A stretch of 64,000 bases of DNA, from contig NW_026614806.1 in assembly GCF_030052815.1 (NCBI RefSeq), positions 2,757,953 through 2,821,952 of the forward strand. The letters are read 5' to 3'. The notes under the pieces were generated by a model. The model was not told where the DNA came from. It ran no database searches and saw only the letters and a program-made list of their open reading frames with translations. Positions 48,917-62,350 of this stretch are shown piece after piece. Source of the DNA: Hevea brasiliensis (Eukaryota > Streptophyta > Magnoliopsida > Malpighiales > Euphorbiaceae). Position numbers and translations under genes: made by a program. Position 1 is the stretch's first letter. Every line of letters starts with the position of its first letter.

Positions 48917-49130
48917 ATCTAATATTGTGAGTGAGTAAAAATAATCAGTTGGTTCAGTTTTTTTTCATAAATTTTGGTTAATTAACCGATCTAAACAGAA
49001 AAAAAAATAGAAAATAATAATTGATCAAATCAATTAAATTAAAAAATCGAACAGATCAAACCAAAATGACTTAGATCGATTTGATTTTTTAATTCAAATA
49101 AAAAACTGTCTTGTCATACTTAAAACCATA
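48917..49130. other. GAAC/GGTT-type low-complexity stretch
   Basis: Short runs such as CAGTTGGTTCAGTTTT, AACCGATCTAAACAG and AATCGAACAGATC recall the degenerate GGTTCGGTT-like DNA found at ends of several plant transposon families. No element boundaries found. Confidence 0.3.
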
Positions 49131-49639
49131 ATTAAAAAAAGTTGATACGGTAACTTTAACGTTTGTAAATCAAGCAAAAAAATCTATAAGTTAAATAAAC
49201 ATAAAATTTCACATTAATCAATTAGTTTTGAAATGAAATTCATAAAATTTAATGATAATTAAAAGAAAATTATTTATACTTCAATTTAATTACTCAAATT
49301 GTTTTGCTAACATCCTTAAGATTGATATATCTTTGAACTTTCTTTAATTGTTTACTATAATAATTCATATTACATTTATTTATCTATACAATATGTGGGA
49401 AGGGGAGTATATTTGCTTTATCAAAAATGCCCTTAATTGTTCAAATTAATTACAATTATATTTTTGTTATTTAAATTAATTTTAATGTTCAAGTAAATCT
49501 AAAATTCTTAATTTAAGAGCTCATATAAATTTAAAACTGTTAGTGCTACTTATACTATAACTTGACTTAAATATAAAATTTTATAAGAAGTAATTAACTA
49601 AAATAAGAAATTAATAAGCGAAAAATAAAAAAAATAATT
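49131..49639 (+). mobile_element. Helitron-like family H2 region, copy 1
   Basis: 49131-49382 (AAAACCATAATTAAAAAAAG ... TATTTATC) recurs at 50139-50396. At 49383 the sequence A|TCTATACAATATGTGGG looks like a Helitron 5' terminus, followed by GGGGAGTATATTTGCTTT and AAAATGCCCTTAATTG. No 3' hairpin/CTAG could be assigned. Confidence 0.45.
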
Positions 49640-50138
49640 AATATATATGTGTGTGTGGGAAGAGAGGGAACATTGATTTTGCAAAAAATACCTTTTATTT
49701 TTCCAATTAATTACAATTATATTTTTATAATTTAAATTAATTTTAAAGTTTCTATAAATTTTAGATTCTTAATTTTAGAATTCAAATAAATGTAAAATTC
49801 TCAATTCTACTTATACTAAACTTCAATTAAATATAAAATTAATTACATTTATTTATTTTTAAATAAAACTACTTCTAATTTGCACTGCAATTAACAAATA
49901 ATATATAAAATTAATTTAAATTAAAAATTTATAAACATTAATATAAACCAATCCTCTTTATTTTTACTATTTACATAATTTATAATTTCTTTGATTTTAT
50001 TATTTGTATATATTTATATAGTTTAGGTTATACCATCCTCTTATACTATTATTAGCAATGCACATATTATGTTGTTTTTATAAATAGTATTTGTAATGCA
50101 TGTATTAAAGATAATCACTTTTAAGAATATTCATCATT
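49640..50138 (+). repeat. H2 repeat fragment
   Basis: 49655-49912 repeats the H2 5' region (GGGAAGAGAGGGAACATTG ... CAATTATATTTTTATAATTT ... TAATTTGCACTGCAATTAAC) without a clear TC start. 49913-50138 is AT-rich, with AGCAATGCACATATTATG near 50053 that could be a decayed Helitron 3' hairpin. Confidence 0.35.
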
Positions 50139-50686
50139 AAAACCATAAGTAAAAGAAGTTGATATAGTAAATTTAGAGTTTGTAAAACAAACAAAAAATC
50201 TGTAAATTAAATAGACATAAAATTTCAAATTAATCAATTATCTTGGGATGAAATTCCTAAAAATTAATGATAATTAAAAGAAAATTATTTATACTTCAAC
50301 GTAATTACTCAAATTGCTTTACTAACATTCTTAAGATTAATGTATCTTTCAATTGTCATTAATTGTTTATTATAATAATTAATATTAATTTATTTGTCTA
50401 TACTATATATAAATTAGGAAGAGGGGGAACATTGACTTTACCGAAAATGCCCTTCATTCTTTAAATTAATTATAATTATATTCTTATTATTTAAATTAGT
50501 TTTAATGTTTGAATAAATTTAAAATTCTTAATTTTAGAGCTCATATTAGTCTAAAATTCTTACTCCTACTTATACTATAATTAATTAAATATAAAATTTT
50601 ATAAAAAGTAATTAATTAGAATAAGTGAAAAATGAAAAATAAAATCAATCTAATATATATATATATTTATTTATTTATTTATTTAT
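50139..50686 (+). mobile_element. Helitron-like family H2 region, copy 2
   Basis: Direct copy of 49131-49639, about 1008 bp downstream. TCTATACTATATATAAA at 50397 is a close fit to plant Helitron 5' ends. GGAAGAGGGGGAACATTGAC and GAAAATGCCCTTCATTC follow. It passes into the TAGGGGTGTGTGGTTCC segment at 50687. Confidence 0.5.
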
Positions 50687-51303
50687 TAGGGGTGTGTGGT
50701 TCCTGTTTGGTTCTTCATTTTTTCGATTCCAGTTCTCAATTCTTTGGTTCAATTCTTGGTTCTTGAAATAATTTTATATAATTATTTCCTTAAAAAGTCA
50801 TACTTAAATTAGTATTACATATAATATATCTTTTAGTTATATCCAAATAATATATTCTTTCACTATAAGGTGCATATATAACTTCGAATTAAGTATATGA
50901 TATAATTATATCATATAATATATCTTTTAACTATTTACTAATTATGTAATATTTAACTATAAGATACAAATATAATTATGAATTAACATAATTCTTCCAA
51001 TTAAATATAATTATATTTTAATTATTTAAATAATTTTAAAGTCTATATAAATTTTAAATTCTTAGTTTTAAAATTCGTATAAATTTAAAATTCTTAGTTC
51101 GACTTATACTTAATTCAATTAAATATAAAATTTATTATGTTTACCCTTTTTTTTAAGAAAACTAACTCTAATTTGCACTACAATTGAAAAAAAATATATA
51201 TAACTAATTTAAATTAAAAAATTTATCAATTGACCATGTTTTTAATAGAATCCAATAGAAGCATTTTTCCATTTTTATTCCCTAAAACTTGATTATATAA
51301 TAC
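50687..51303 (+). repeat. hAT-like end plus H2 sequence, copy 1 of composite
   Basis: It starts with a single TAGGGGTGTGTGGTTCC end. 50750-51000 matches the minus strand of the MITE at 47590-47900. 51000-51240 returns to H2-type sequence. The whole composite from about 50550 recurs at 53830-54646 in direct orientation. The missing second hAT-like end suggests an internal deletion. Confidence 0.5.
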
Positions 51304-51374
51304 TAAGGATCTTGGCTTTTTTAGTTATAGTTAACTGCTTTAGTAGAAGTCAAATAACAATTAGATTCCCAAAC

Positions 51375-51409
<35 letters not shown>

Positions 51410-52040
51410 AGTCAATAACAATTAGATTCCCAAACTTTCTTTCACCAAATTGCCGTAATTTTTTTTTTTTTTTTTTTTTTAAATTCTTCTTCTTTCAAAA
51501 AAAAATTAATAATATCACTCCTGTTATTTTAGAAGTCTAATAATTTTTATTGAATTTTATTAAATAAATTAACTTAATAATTATAACAATTGAAATTAAA
51601 ATAAATAAATATAAAAGTGAATTAAAAATATAATATTTTTTTTAAAAAAAAAATTTAGCTCATGTCGTACTTTAAAATTAAATATGCTCCAAATACATGA
51701 CAAAAGGAAATTAAAAAATCTCATTATATTGCTTTATTAGAAGTCAATAATAATTAGTTTTTTTTTTATTTTTTTGTTTGAATTTTTCTTTTTATAAGTA
51801 TCGTACATTATAGAGGTATTTTTCTTCACTAAAATTGCCATAATATCACCCATGTTATTCTTCTTCCTTCGTAACACCACTCATATTATTTTAGAAGTCT
51901 AATAATAGTTATTGAATTTTATTAAATAAATTAACTTAATAATTATAAAATTAAAATTAAAATAAATAAATAATTATAAAAGTAAATTAAATTATAATGG
52001 TTGATTTTTTTAAAAAGTTGTTTAGCTCAATAATATATTT
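51304..52040. repeat. Poly-T-bearing repeat, two direct copies
   Basis: Unit 1 (about 51304-51660) and unit 2 (about 51725-52040) share AGAAGTCAATAAYAATTAG, a T-rich stretch, TATCACYCNTGTTATT, AGAAGTCTAATAATN and TGAATTTTATTAAATAAAT in order. Unit 1 contains a 28-base T run (51378-51405) and a 22-base T run (51459-51480), each preceded by AATAACAATTAGATTCCCAA or its remnant. No gene. Confidence 0.6.
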
Positions 52041-52506
52041 TGACATTGAATTTTGTGTTTATCATAATTAACATAAATATTAACATAAATAATTAAAGTT
52101 ATATATATTCATTTCAAAAAATTTCAATATATCTAACCTAATAAATATAAATTTAATTGATAAAATTTATTAGTAAATTGAATTTTATTTGGATTAAAAT
52201 TACTTGTCTAATTAAATTAAGATGTTAACTTATGATAGGATTTCTTTACTTTTTAATGCTGACATTTATATAATTAAAATGCATAACTTAATTATATTTT
52301 TTTATAATTTCATATTTTATAAGTGTATTTAATTTGTAATATTTTTTTAGTCATTTTGTATGTCCTCCACCTGCATTTTTTAAAATTTTTCAATCATTCA
52401 AATTAATTTAAATAATAAAAATATAATTGTAATTAATTTGAAGAATGGATGGCATTTTTGAAAATGATAATGTTCTCCCCTATTCACTCATTTATATATA
52501 GTATAA
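52041..52506 (-). mobile_element. AT-rich, ending in H2 Helitron-like 5' end (-)
   Basis: On the minus strand, from about 52506, TTTATACTATATATAAATG is followed by AGGGGAGAACATTATC and AAAATGCCATCCATTC, matching the H2 starts at 50397 and 49383. The leading TC is changed. The element's other end is not identified. Confidence 0.45.
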
Positions 52507-53095
52507 ATATAAATTTAGAGTATTTTAAATGTGGGTGTGTTACCAATAAAAAAAAAAATTAGTACCTAATATCACAAAAATTGGCTAATAAGATTAGGTC
52601 AATAAAAGTTAGAATACTAATTATAATTTAGATTTTTTAATTTATTTTTAAGTAAAAAATAAGATTAATTTAAAGTGGCCAATAAATTAAACTAAATTAT
52701 TTTAAAATAAGCAATACCATTAATCACATGAATAAGTTTAAATAATTGACAATTTGAATATTTTATGTTAGACATATTAGATTCTGAATTAATATCATTA
52801 ATTCAATTAAAAAATCATTGGGGCTATCCCTTATTTATTTTTTATAGTTAATAATCAAAGGTTGATTATGAATAGCTATACATGGCCCAATTAAATATTA
52901 TCATTAAATAACATTTTTTTATTAAATTTAAATTAATATTAAAAATATTAATCTTCGATAAAAATAAAAACATGGATCACTAATTTTTTCAATTAATAAA
53001 AATTAGTCCCTAATAAATTTTAAATTTATTTTTAAGTAAATTTATTTTGAGCCCAATAAATTTGTATTAATAATAAAAAATTAGTGCATGTACCA
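52507..53095. repeat. AT-rich word-mosaic block 6
   Basis: Small mosaic block (AATTGGCTAATAAGATTAGG, GAGCCCAATAAATTTG) between non-mosaic elements. No gene. Confidence 0.5.
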
Positions 53096-53826
53096 TACAT
53101 TTGTCAATTCGTGTATGCAGGTGTTGAAATAGAACTAATATTTAGCTAAGAAATCCGTGGAAGTTGTCTAGCAGAGAAACTCATAAGAGGGACCATTAGC
53201 TGCTAGCCTTGACGAGGAAATATGAAGAAACTGTGCTTGATAAATGAGAGATTCGATTAAATATGAGAATTGATAAAAAGAAATTAATTGAATTAAATTT
53301 TTATAAAATTTTAATTTCTAAATAATGATATTTTTAATATGAAGAAAAAAAAATTTACCTTATAAGAAAATTTCCAAACTAAAAAGAAAATAAATTTTAA
53401 TGAGTGGAATCCTAATTTCCTAAAAAGGAAAAAAATTTCATAAACCTTTTTTTTTCGTTGAGATGATTTAATTTGAAAGTGTGAAAGGAATACATTTTAA
53501 TTAATAAAAAATTATTTTAATTTTAATTTAATAATTTATAATCCTAAATTAAGTAAAATTCTATTCATTATAGTTAAATAATTTATTTTCATAATAATTT
53601 TTATGTGTACTTTTCTTAAGAAAAGCATTAGAAAAAAGTTACTTTTTTTAATTAGAAACCAGTTACTTCTTTTAATTAGAAAATAGTTACCTTTAATTTC
53701 AAGCATATTTACTTTAATTATATTTAATATTTAATTGATGATGATTTGCCAACTCAAAATGTTTAATCTCAAAATTCAACGAATATTAATTAGGTTTAAT
53801 TTTCTTTAAAATATATGCTTCAAATT
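53096..53826. other. Unassigned stretch with a small GC-richer island
   Basis: 53096-53270 has balanced base use unlike its surroundings (GAAATCCGTGGAAGTTG, GAGGGACCATTAGC, GCCTTGACGAGG). All frames I translated on both strands carry stops within about 30 codons, and I recognise no protein. It could be an untranslated or exon scrap carried by a transposon. 53270-53826 is AT-rich with long A runs and a possible AGAAACCAGTTACTTCTTTT repeat near 53660. Confidence 0.3.
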
Positions 53827-53941
53827 AGAACAAAATTCTTACTCCTACTTATACTATAATTTTAATTAAATATAAAATTTTATAAAAAGTAATTAATTAA
53901 AATAAGAAATTAATAAGTGAAAAATGAAAAATAAAATCAAT

Positions 53942-53996
<55 letters not shown>

Positions 53997-54646
53997 TTAT
54001 TTATTAGGGGTGTTTGGTTTTTCATTTTTTCGGTTCTGGTTCAGTACGGTTGTCAATTCTTTGGTTCCGGTTCAATTCTTGGTTCTTGAAATAATTTTAT
54101 GTAATTATTTTCTTAAAAAGTCATACTTGAATTAGTATTACATATAATATATCTTTTAGTTATATCCAAATAATATATTCTTTCACTATAAGATGCATAT
54201 ATAACTTCAAATTAAGTATATTATATAATATAATAGTATAATTATATCATATAATATACCTTTTAACTATTTACTAATTATGTAATATTTAACTATAAGA
54301 TAAAAATATAATTATGAATTAACATAATTCTTCCAATTAAATATAATTATATTTTTATTATTTAAATAATTTTAAAGTCTATATAAATTTTAAATTCTTA
54401 ATTTTAAAATTCGTATAAATTTAAAATTCTTAGTTCGACTTATACTTAATTCAATTAAATATAAAATTTATTATGTTTACTTTTTTTTTAAGAAAACTAA
54501 CTCTAATTTGCACTACAATTGAAAAAAATATATATATAACTAATTTAAATAAAAAATTTATCAATATTAATATTGACCATGTTTTTAATAGAATCCAATA
54601 GAAGCATTTTTCCATTTTTATTCTCTAAAACTTGATTATATAATAT
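53827..54646 (+). repeat. hAT-like end plus H2 sequence, copy 2 of composite
   Basis: Direct copy of about 50550-51303, with a (TA)n tract (53944-53992) expanded just before the TAGGGGTGTTTGGTTT end. Homology runs to CTTGATTATATAATA at 54645 and stops exactly where the large duplication copy B begins. Confidence 0.65.
53944..53992. repeat. (TA)n microsatellite
   Basis: About 49 bases of TA repeats, against about 13 at the matching place near 50652. Confidence 0.95.
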
Positions 54647-54854
54647 CATGTGTCATTCCCTTAGGAATACCTACTTGCTTTACACACACATATATATAAT
54701 AGATCACGTTAATTATTAATTAGATTTATTTTTAAATTGGCCATTTAAAACTAATAAATTAAGACAATAATTTGAATTGTATCAATTTTTAATGAATCAC
54801 TCTAAATTAAAAATTAGTGAACATATTAATACTTTATTAACATTGGGTCACTAA

Positions 54855-54856
<2 letters not shown>

Positions 54857-54933
<77 letters not shown>
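54857..54933. repeat. (TA)n microsatellite in copy B
   Basis: About 77 bases of TA repeats at the position equivalent to 12832-12907. Confidence 0.95.
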
Positions 54934-54936
<3 letters not shown>

Positions 54937-57900
54937 ATGAATCAATATTCTAGTAAATTAGAAAAATTTACTAGAATATTTAAATGTTAGTAAGTTGTAA
55001 AAAGAATTTAAATAAAAAAAATTAATATTAAAATATCATTTAGAAATATCAATTATTTTTTTTTTAAATTTTGAACAATATTTAAAAAATATATTATTTG
55101 TAATAAAGTGTGAGTTACTATAATTATTTTGATCCACTGTTTTTTTATAATAGTTCTTTTATATACTCCATTCACAATTTAAAATTTAAAAATAATTTTT
55201 TTTACTTTATTACATATTCTAATAATTTGAAATATATTTTTTATTGGGCCAACTTAATTGATATAATGGACCAAAATAATTATAATAACTCATAATTAAA
55301 AAAATATGGCCTAAACATTAGTTTTACCAATATTTTGTAGTGCAATTACTCAGATTTTTTTAATTATTTTATTAGTTCAATTCTTTTAAATAAGAATAGT
55401 TTTAATAAAATTGGGCAGATGGGCTAATAATAAAATTAAAAAATTAGTGGCTCATATTTTTAAAATTTTTTTTAATTGATAAAAAATATTTTAAAAAATC
55501 AAATTATGAGTTCAATAGATATTAATTGGTCCATATAAACAATTAATTATCAGCAAAATTTTAATTAAGTTAAGCCAATAAAAAAAATTTTCAAATTATT
55601 AAAATATTGCCTCATTAATGGCCGCTTTAAGAGCCTACCTTGTAATTATTTTCTAATAAGTTTAAATTTTCATTAAAATTGACCTAACAATGACCTACCC
55701 ATATTAACAATTTTTTTTTAATTTAGAATATTTTAAATATGAAGTGTATAAAATATTACCCAATAAAAAATATAAATCAATGATTATATTGGGCTAATAA
55801 AAGTTAATGGCCATTTTTTTTTTACTTTGTGGACTAAATTTGGTCAACATTTTATTAATTTAAAAATATTAAATTAATGTTATAAAATATTTTTTTTATT
55901 ATATAAAGAAATTTTTAAAAATGTTAGTCAATAAAAGATATTTTCAACTAAGTTGGACCAATAAAAAAATAAGTTTCAAATTATTACATAAATAGATTCA
56001 AATTATATATTAAATATACAAAACATTTAGGTGTATTTAAAAATGTTGGAATATACCAACTCATTAATTTATTGGCCAATAAACTTTTCAATTAAAAATA
56101 TTACTTTAAAATTAAAATATGGACTTATTAATTTTTTATTTAATTGTGTCAATAAAAAAAATTGAATGTGAGTGAGTACATAAAATAGCATTTGATAAAA
56201 TATTATATTTTAAAATTAAATAAAACTAATATATCATATAGGATAAATCATTTATATACTATTGATAAATGGGGCATATTTAATTGGGCCAATAATATTT
56301 TTTTGGTGATATCCATTAATAATAAAAAAAGATTTTTATGATAATGTTTTTGACCAATTCTCGGTTATTGTTAATTTTTCAAACGTGGTGAGATATGGCT
56401 CATTAAATTGGTTAATAAAAAAATATTAATAATTTCAAACTTTTTTTTGAGTCTAATAAAAAATAGTAAAATTAAAATAGCAAATTGGGATGGTGGATAT
56501 AACAATTAAAAATTATTAATTTGGGCAATAATTTAAATGGATATGAAAAAAATGAGTGACATTAAATTAGTTTTTGATATTTAATTACTTGGACTCAAAT
56601 TTAATTCATTATCCTAAAATATGGGCATATAAAAAAATAATTTTAATAAAATTTTAAAGGGTTAAATTTTTTTTATTAGCTCAATGTTCCAATAAGTGGA
56701 CATATTTTAACTCCCAGTTCAATTAAGAATTTGTTAAATTTCATATATGCTTCAAATTATTAGTACAATTTATGAAAGTATTAGTGATTTTTTTTCAATT
56801 TTATTAAGTCAACTAAAACTAATCTTTAAAATTAGAATATGGGCTTTTTTTTTTCAATTCTATTAGGTTAATAAAAATTAATTTTTAAAAATTAAAATAT
56901 GGAATCATAATTTTTTTATTTAATTGGGCTAATAAATTTTAAATATATAAAAAAAATCTTAATTTACATAAATGTAAATTGTCTACTAAAACATTATGAA
57001 AATATATCAATATGCAATTAAATTTTATTTTTTATTACTTAAAAATATATTTAAAAAAATCAACAACCAATTTATTTGACTAATATTAGACTTATTAATT
57101 TTTTTTTTGTTAATGATGATATAGCCCAATTAATTGATTTTTAAAATTAGTATTGCAATTTACTTATTAAATTCAAATTAGCCAATATTCATTAATTAAT
57201 GGTCAATATTCTAAATTAAAATATGGGCCTTTAGTTTTGTTATATCTCGTAATAGTTTCAACTAATAGATTTTTTATATTTTAGTGGGTTTTTTTATTGG
57301 TCCAATAAAGCAAAAAAATCAATGGGTCAATCTATTGATTTATGCTAATAAAAAATATTAACAAAATTTTAAAAGGCTTGCAACGATCATTAAGTTTAAA
57401 AAGAATATGACCAATTAAAATATTGACCCATTAATTTGTTAACAATGGTCAATTTAAATTATAAAACACAAAGTTTATTAGTTCAAAATTAAAAATTTCA
57501 AAATTAAAAATTTCAAATTAATATCATTTTAATCGCCCAATATATACTTTATTTACTACACAAAATTTTTAACAACGTGCCTTAGATGTTTTGTGTATTT
57601 ATATTTAGATGTAAAAAAGCCCATTAATATGTTGTATCACTTGAGTTCGGATTAGGTCATGTATAAAATTTTTAATATTAAAAATAAGCTCCATATCAAG
57701 TTGTCCTCATAAGAGTCCACCTCACAATTGCTAAAAATATTATTTTAATTAATGAGTTCATATTAGGCCAATAAAAAAACTTTTGAAATACGCGCTAATG
57801 ACAAATGAAACAATTTATGCTAATTAAAAATTAAGTAATAATATTATGTCTAATTGGCCAAATTTTATCAAGTTATTAAAATTAATCTTTTTAAAATTAA

Positions 57901-60900
57901 AATATGAATTTATTAATTTTTTTATTTAATTGAGCTAATAAAAAAAACTTTAATACATAAAGCAACTAAAGCATTGAGTTTATTTTTCACAAAGATTAGC
58001 CCCCATATTTGATATTCAATTAATATAAGTAATTAAATTTTTTTCATTAATGGCTCAATTAAGCAATTAGTAATCTTAATATGTGTACTAATGTATCAAA
58101 TGTTGGGCAATTGGTCATTTAAGATTTTTTTTAAATAAAAACTAAAATAAAAATTGAGTACATAAATATTTAAGCTATTTGATATATTTAGTAACTAACA
58201 TTAATGATACACAACTAGTACCATTAATTTTTAACATTATTAGTGGGCTAAGAACAATTTAATATGAGCTATAAATGAAAACTTTTAAAAAGTATGGGTA
58301 CATAGATAATTTTTTTTATTAATTTTTATTAATGAGTACATATTTCAATAATGATGAACTTATTAACAAATATATACCTAGAATATTAGCCCATTTTAAC
58401 AGACGATTATGTTGTTTTATGTATCTCACTTATAATTTAATTTTTTTTATTACTTAAAGGAAATTAATATATTATTTAAAGATATGGAGTACTTTAAATG
58501 AGTAAATTATAGATATTACATTATTAAATGGTTGGTATTAATGTGTTTTAATCATCGCAATATTAATGGTCATATCTTAAATTCTCCATTTAAAATATTC
58601 AAATTGGTATTAGTGTGGAATATTTATATTATTTTAGTCCAATAAAGCAAAATAGCTACACCACCTTAGGTACATAAAACATATTGCTATTTAAAAATTT
58701 TATTATTGTAAAATTAATAATATGGGCTAAAATAGAATAGCTATAGTCAATAGCTATAATTTACCTAACAATTAAATGGGCCCATAGCTAGACCTAATAA
58801 AATGGCCAAAAAATTAATAATTGTCATAAACTTTAAATGTAGATAGGTTTTATTGGTCTATTATATGACTATATAAATATCTATATTTTACGCATATTTT
58901 AAGTTATTGAATTATTGACCCAACTTAAATAAAATGTTGAGTGCTTTAAAATGGAGGCCATTAACAAAGAATTATAAGAAAATTTTATTACTAGAATATT
59001 ATCAAATTTATTAATTTAAATATGTCAATATATATTAGTCAATATATGTCAGTGCTAATTTTAATTAAAATATTAAATATGAGTATATTCTTAATTATCT
59101 GTCACGTTTAACAAAACAAAAAATTTAATAGGCCAATATTATGGTAATTTAAAAATTTTTTTATTAACCTAATTAAAGAAAAAATTAATGAGTCTATATT
59201 TTAATTTTAAAAATATAAATTAATATTATAAATTTTAAATAAAAATATCAATTTTTAAAGTCACTCAATTAAGAAGATATATAGGGCTAATTTTTTTGTC
59301 TAGTAATTACTCGTAATATTGGGCTAACATAGCTTTGGAATTGGCTAACAAAATACAAGTTAAATTCTATTAATTTAAAAAGAACTAAATTATGAGTGAG
59401 TACGTAAAATAGTTGTTATATCTATTATTGACCCCATATATCTAAATATTATAATTGTTATTAATTAATATTTTTATTGGCCCAATAAAGCAAAAAAATT
59501 TAATGAGCCATATATGTTTAGTAACATTTAATGTTGACCTAGCTTTAAAACATTATATTGTGGGTAAAATATTCTAATCTCTGTTAAATTAATCAATCTA
59601 ACAAAGAAATGCAAATGCAAAATTTTTTAAAATAATTTGAAACTTTTTTTTACTGGCCCATAAATTGTGAGCCCATAAATCAATATAATTAAATAATTTT
59701 AACTCATTTTAATTAAATTGTGAGTGATTATGTAAAACAATATAAATTGATAAATTGAAGTTTATTTTTTAAATGTGGAGCCCATAAAAAATTTAATGGG
59801 CCAATAAAATATGTAGTTTAACAAAATTAAAATTGTGAATATGGGGCCAATATAAAATTGTACCCATATTTTGAATAATTTAATGAATGGAATAAGACAA
59901 TCTTTAGCCTATATTGGCCAATATTAGTAAAATTACTCATATTACCTTTTAAAATTTAATTATTAATTTTTTTATTCATATTATTTGGTCACTCAATTAA
60001 ATATACTAAAAATAATATTCTAACATTTACATATATGAGGTCAATATTCTAAATTTATGGGTCCATTAAATCTTTTTAAATTTAATATTTAAGAGTGTTA
60101 AATCAGCTAGACCTAGACCATAAATTAACATTAATTAATTATCCAATATTGACCCAATAAAAGCAACATTTCAGCTTATAAATTCAATTTTTAAAGCCTT
60201 GATAGCCCATAATAAGCTATTTGAGATTAGTAATTAATTAGTTAAATTACTAGGGGTTAATCAATTAAATTAATATTAAATTAATTGGACTAATGTTATT
60301 GGTCAAGTTTATTTTTAATTGGGCTAAATTATATATGAAAAAAAATAATATTTAGAATCCTAAAATACACATATCTAAGTAATTCTTTGGACATTTATTA
60401 GAATTCAAATATCATCTATGTTAGAATTTAAAGGTTGATTTTAAAAATTGAAAATAAATTTAAAGTTCACTTTAAAAAATTTAATCAGCTAATTTCTAAT
60501 CATTTAAAAATTTTTAAAAATTAATTATTGGAATATTTTCCATAGTTTTTAGTCCAAATAATGGTGCATTAAAATTATTTAATTTATAATATGGCTAAAT
60601 TCTTTTTAAAAGTGTGCTTATTTTATTGGCCAATAAACTCACATTTAGACCTATAATTAAAAATTAATTAGAATGCAACATACCAAGTTTACTAGAATAT
60701 ATTTTAATTTAAAAATATCCACGATCAATTTAATAAATTATGGCCCATTTTTAAAAGCTTTATAAAAACCACAATTTTAAAATAAGCACAATTTTAAAAA
60801 GAATTTAGGTCATATTTTAAATTAAATAATTTAAATACTATAATATAAGGGTGATTAGTTTAATGGGTGAAGATTTTTAAACCTAGATTTATTATCGTGC

Positions 60901-61741
60901 AAATTTACTAATAAACATACTCTAATAATTTTTTTTTATTAGAAACCAACTTATTGTTAGCCCCTCATTATTAGAATATTCAATGGCTTTTAAATTACAA
61001 CTTAAATTTTTTTTTTTATTTTAATGATGTTATATTATGAAATTAAATTCGTCATAAATTGAATGCATAAATTTTAAGCTTATTTATAATAAAATCTTAA
61101 GATATTAGTGGGCTAATATTTTAATAATTTAAAATTAATATTATCACAATTTTTGATAAATATTATAATACTAATTGATATTTTTTAGTGCCCTATATTA
61201 GCCCATCATTAACAAAGCCATATACTTATTTTAAATTTAATTAATTTGAGCCATCATTAGTTTTTATAATCGCCAAATCAATTGATTACAATTTCCAAAC
61301 ACCTAATAAAAGTATGCAACGTTAACAAGTAATTCAATTTTATTAGGCTAATTAAATAAAAAAAATTAAAGAGTTCATATTTTAATTTTTAAAAGATTAT
61401 TTTTTATTGGTTTAATAAAATTAATTACTTTTAAAATAAGTAGATGATTCATTAATTATTTACTTTATTAAATTGTGATATTAAAATATTTTATATGAGC
61501 AGCCCATATTAATGTTACCAAATTTGACCCAGCTCATTTTTCTAATAATTTGAAAAGAATTAAATTTAGTTAATTGTCATATCCCATATATGACCATTAA
61601 TTTTTTAATGTACTCACATTTAAAGTGTTGTAACATCTAGACATATGAAGTCATATATATTTTCTTTAATAGATATATTTTCACATATAGATTTTTTTTA
61701 ATTAGCTTATTTAATGGGCAAACTACATATTGTCCTTATAC

Positions 61742-62350
61742 TGTGGACCAATAAAAATTATTTCATACTCTAATAATTTAAATCTAAATAATCATAATGG
61801 TATGTGAGTTAACAACTGTGAATGAGTTCATTAAAAAATAATATTTATAAAAAATATTCTAAATTATAGCCCATATTCTAACTAAAATTAAAAATATTAT
61901 TTTTTTAATTTAAAAGTTAGCCAAGATCAATAAAAAATTAAAGTAATCTATTTATTATGGGCCAATATCATTTAGCCTCAAAAAAATTTTAATAAAATTT
62001 TAAATTTTAATTTTTTTTATTAGCCCAATTAAATAAAAAAATTTAAAGAGGCATATTTTAATAATTTACAATTTATTTTTTTTATTGGCCCAATGCACCA
62101 AAATGGTATGTTTTTTGTTTAATTAGGGTACAATACTTGACAAAATTTTAACCTAGATATCTAAATGTTAATAACAATTTTTGGAGGGGTCAGTGATGAA
62201 TAAGCTTAATATAGTGAACAGTTAAGAACATACCCACATTTAAAATATTCTAAATTAAAATTAAAATTTTAGAGGGGTTGTGACTCTATTTCAAATTATT
62301 AAAATGTGGACTCATTAATTTTTTTTAAATTAAGTATGGGGCCATTAATA
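61742..62350. repeat. ~600-bp segment present only in duplication copy B
   Basis: Copy A goes from TTATACTATG straight to ACCTAATATGACCTAAGG (19711-19737). Copy B has about 600 bp of ordinary mosaic DNA between TTATACTGTGGACCAATA and TTAATATGGCCTAAGG. Because the extra DNA has the same vocabulary, a deletion in copy A between similar TGRCCNAATA words is more likely than an insertion in B. Confidence 0.7.

Noticed and set aside
50045..50075. Helitron 3' hairpin in AGCAATGCACATATTATG
   Set aside because: Stem too weak and no CTAG follows.
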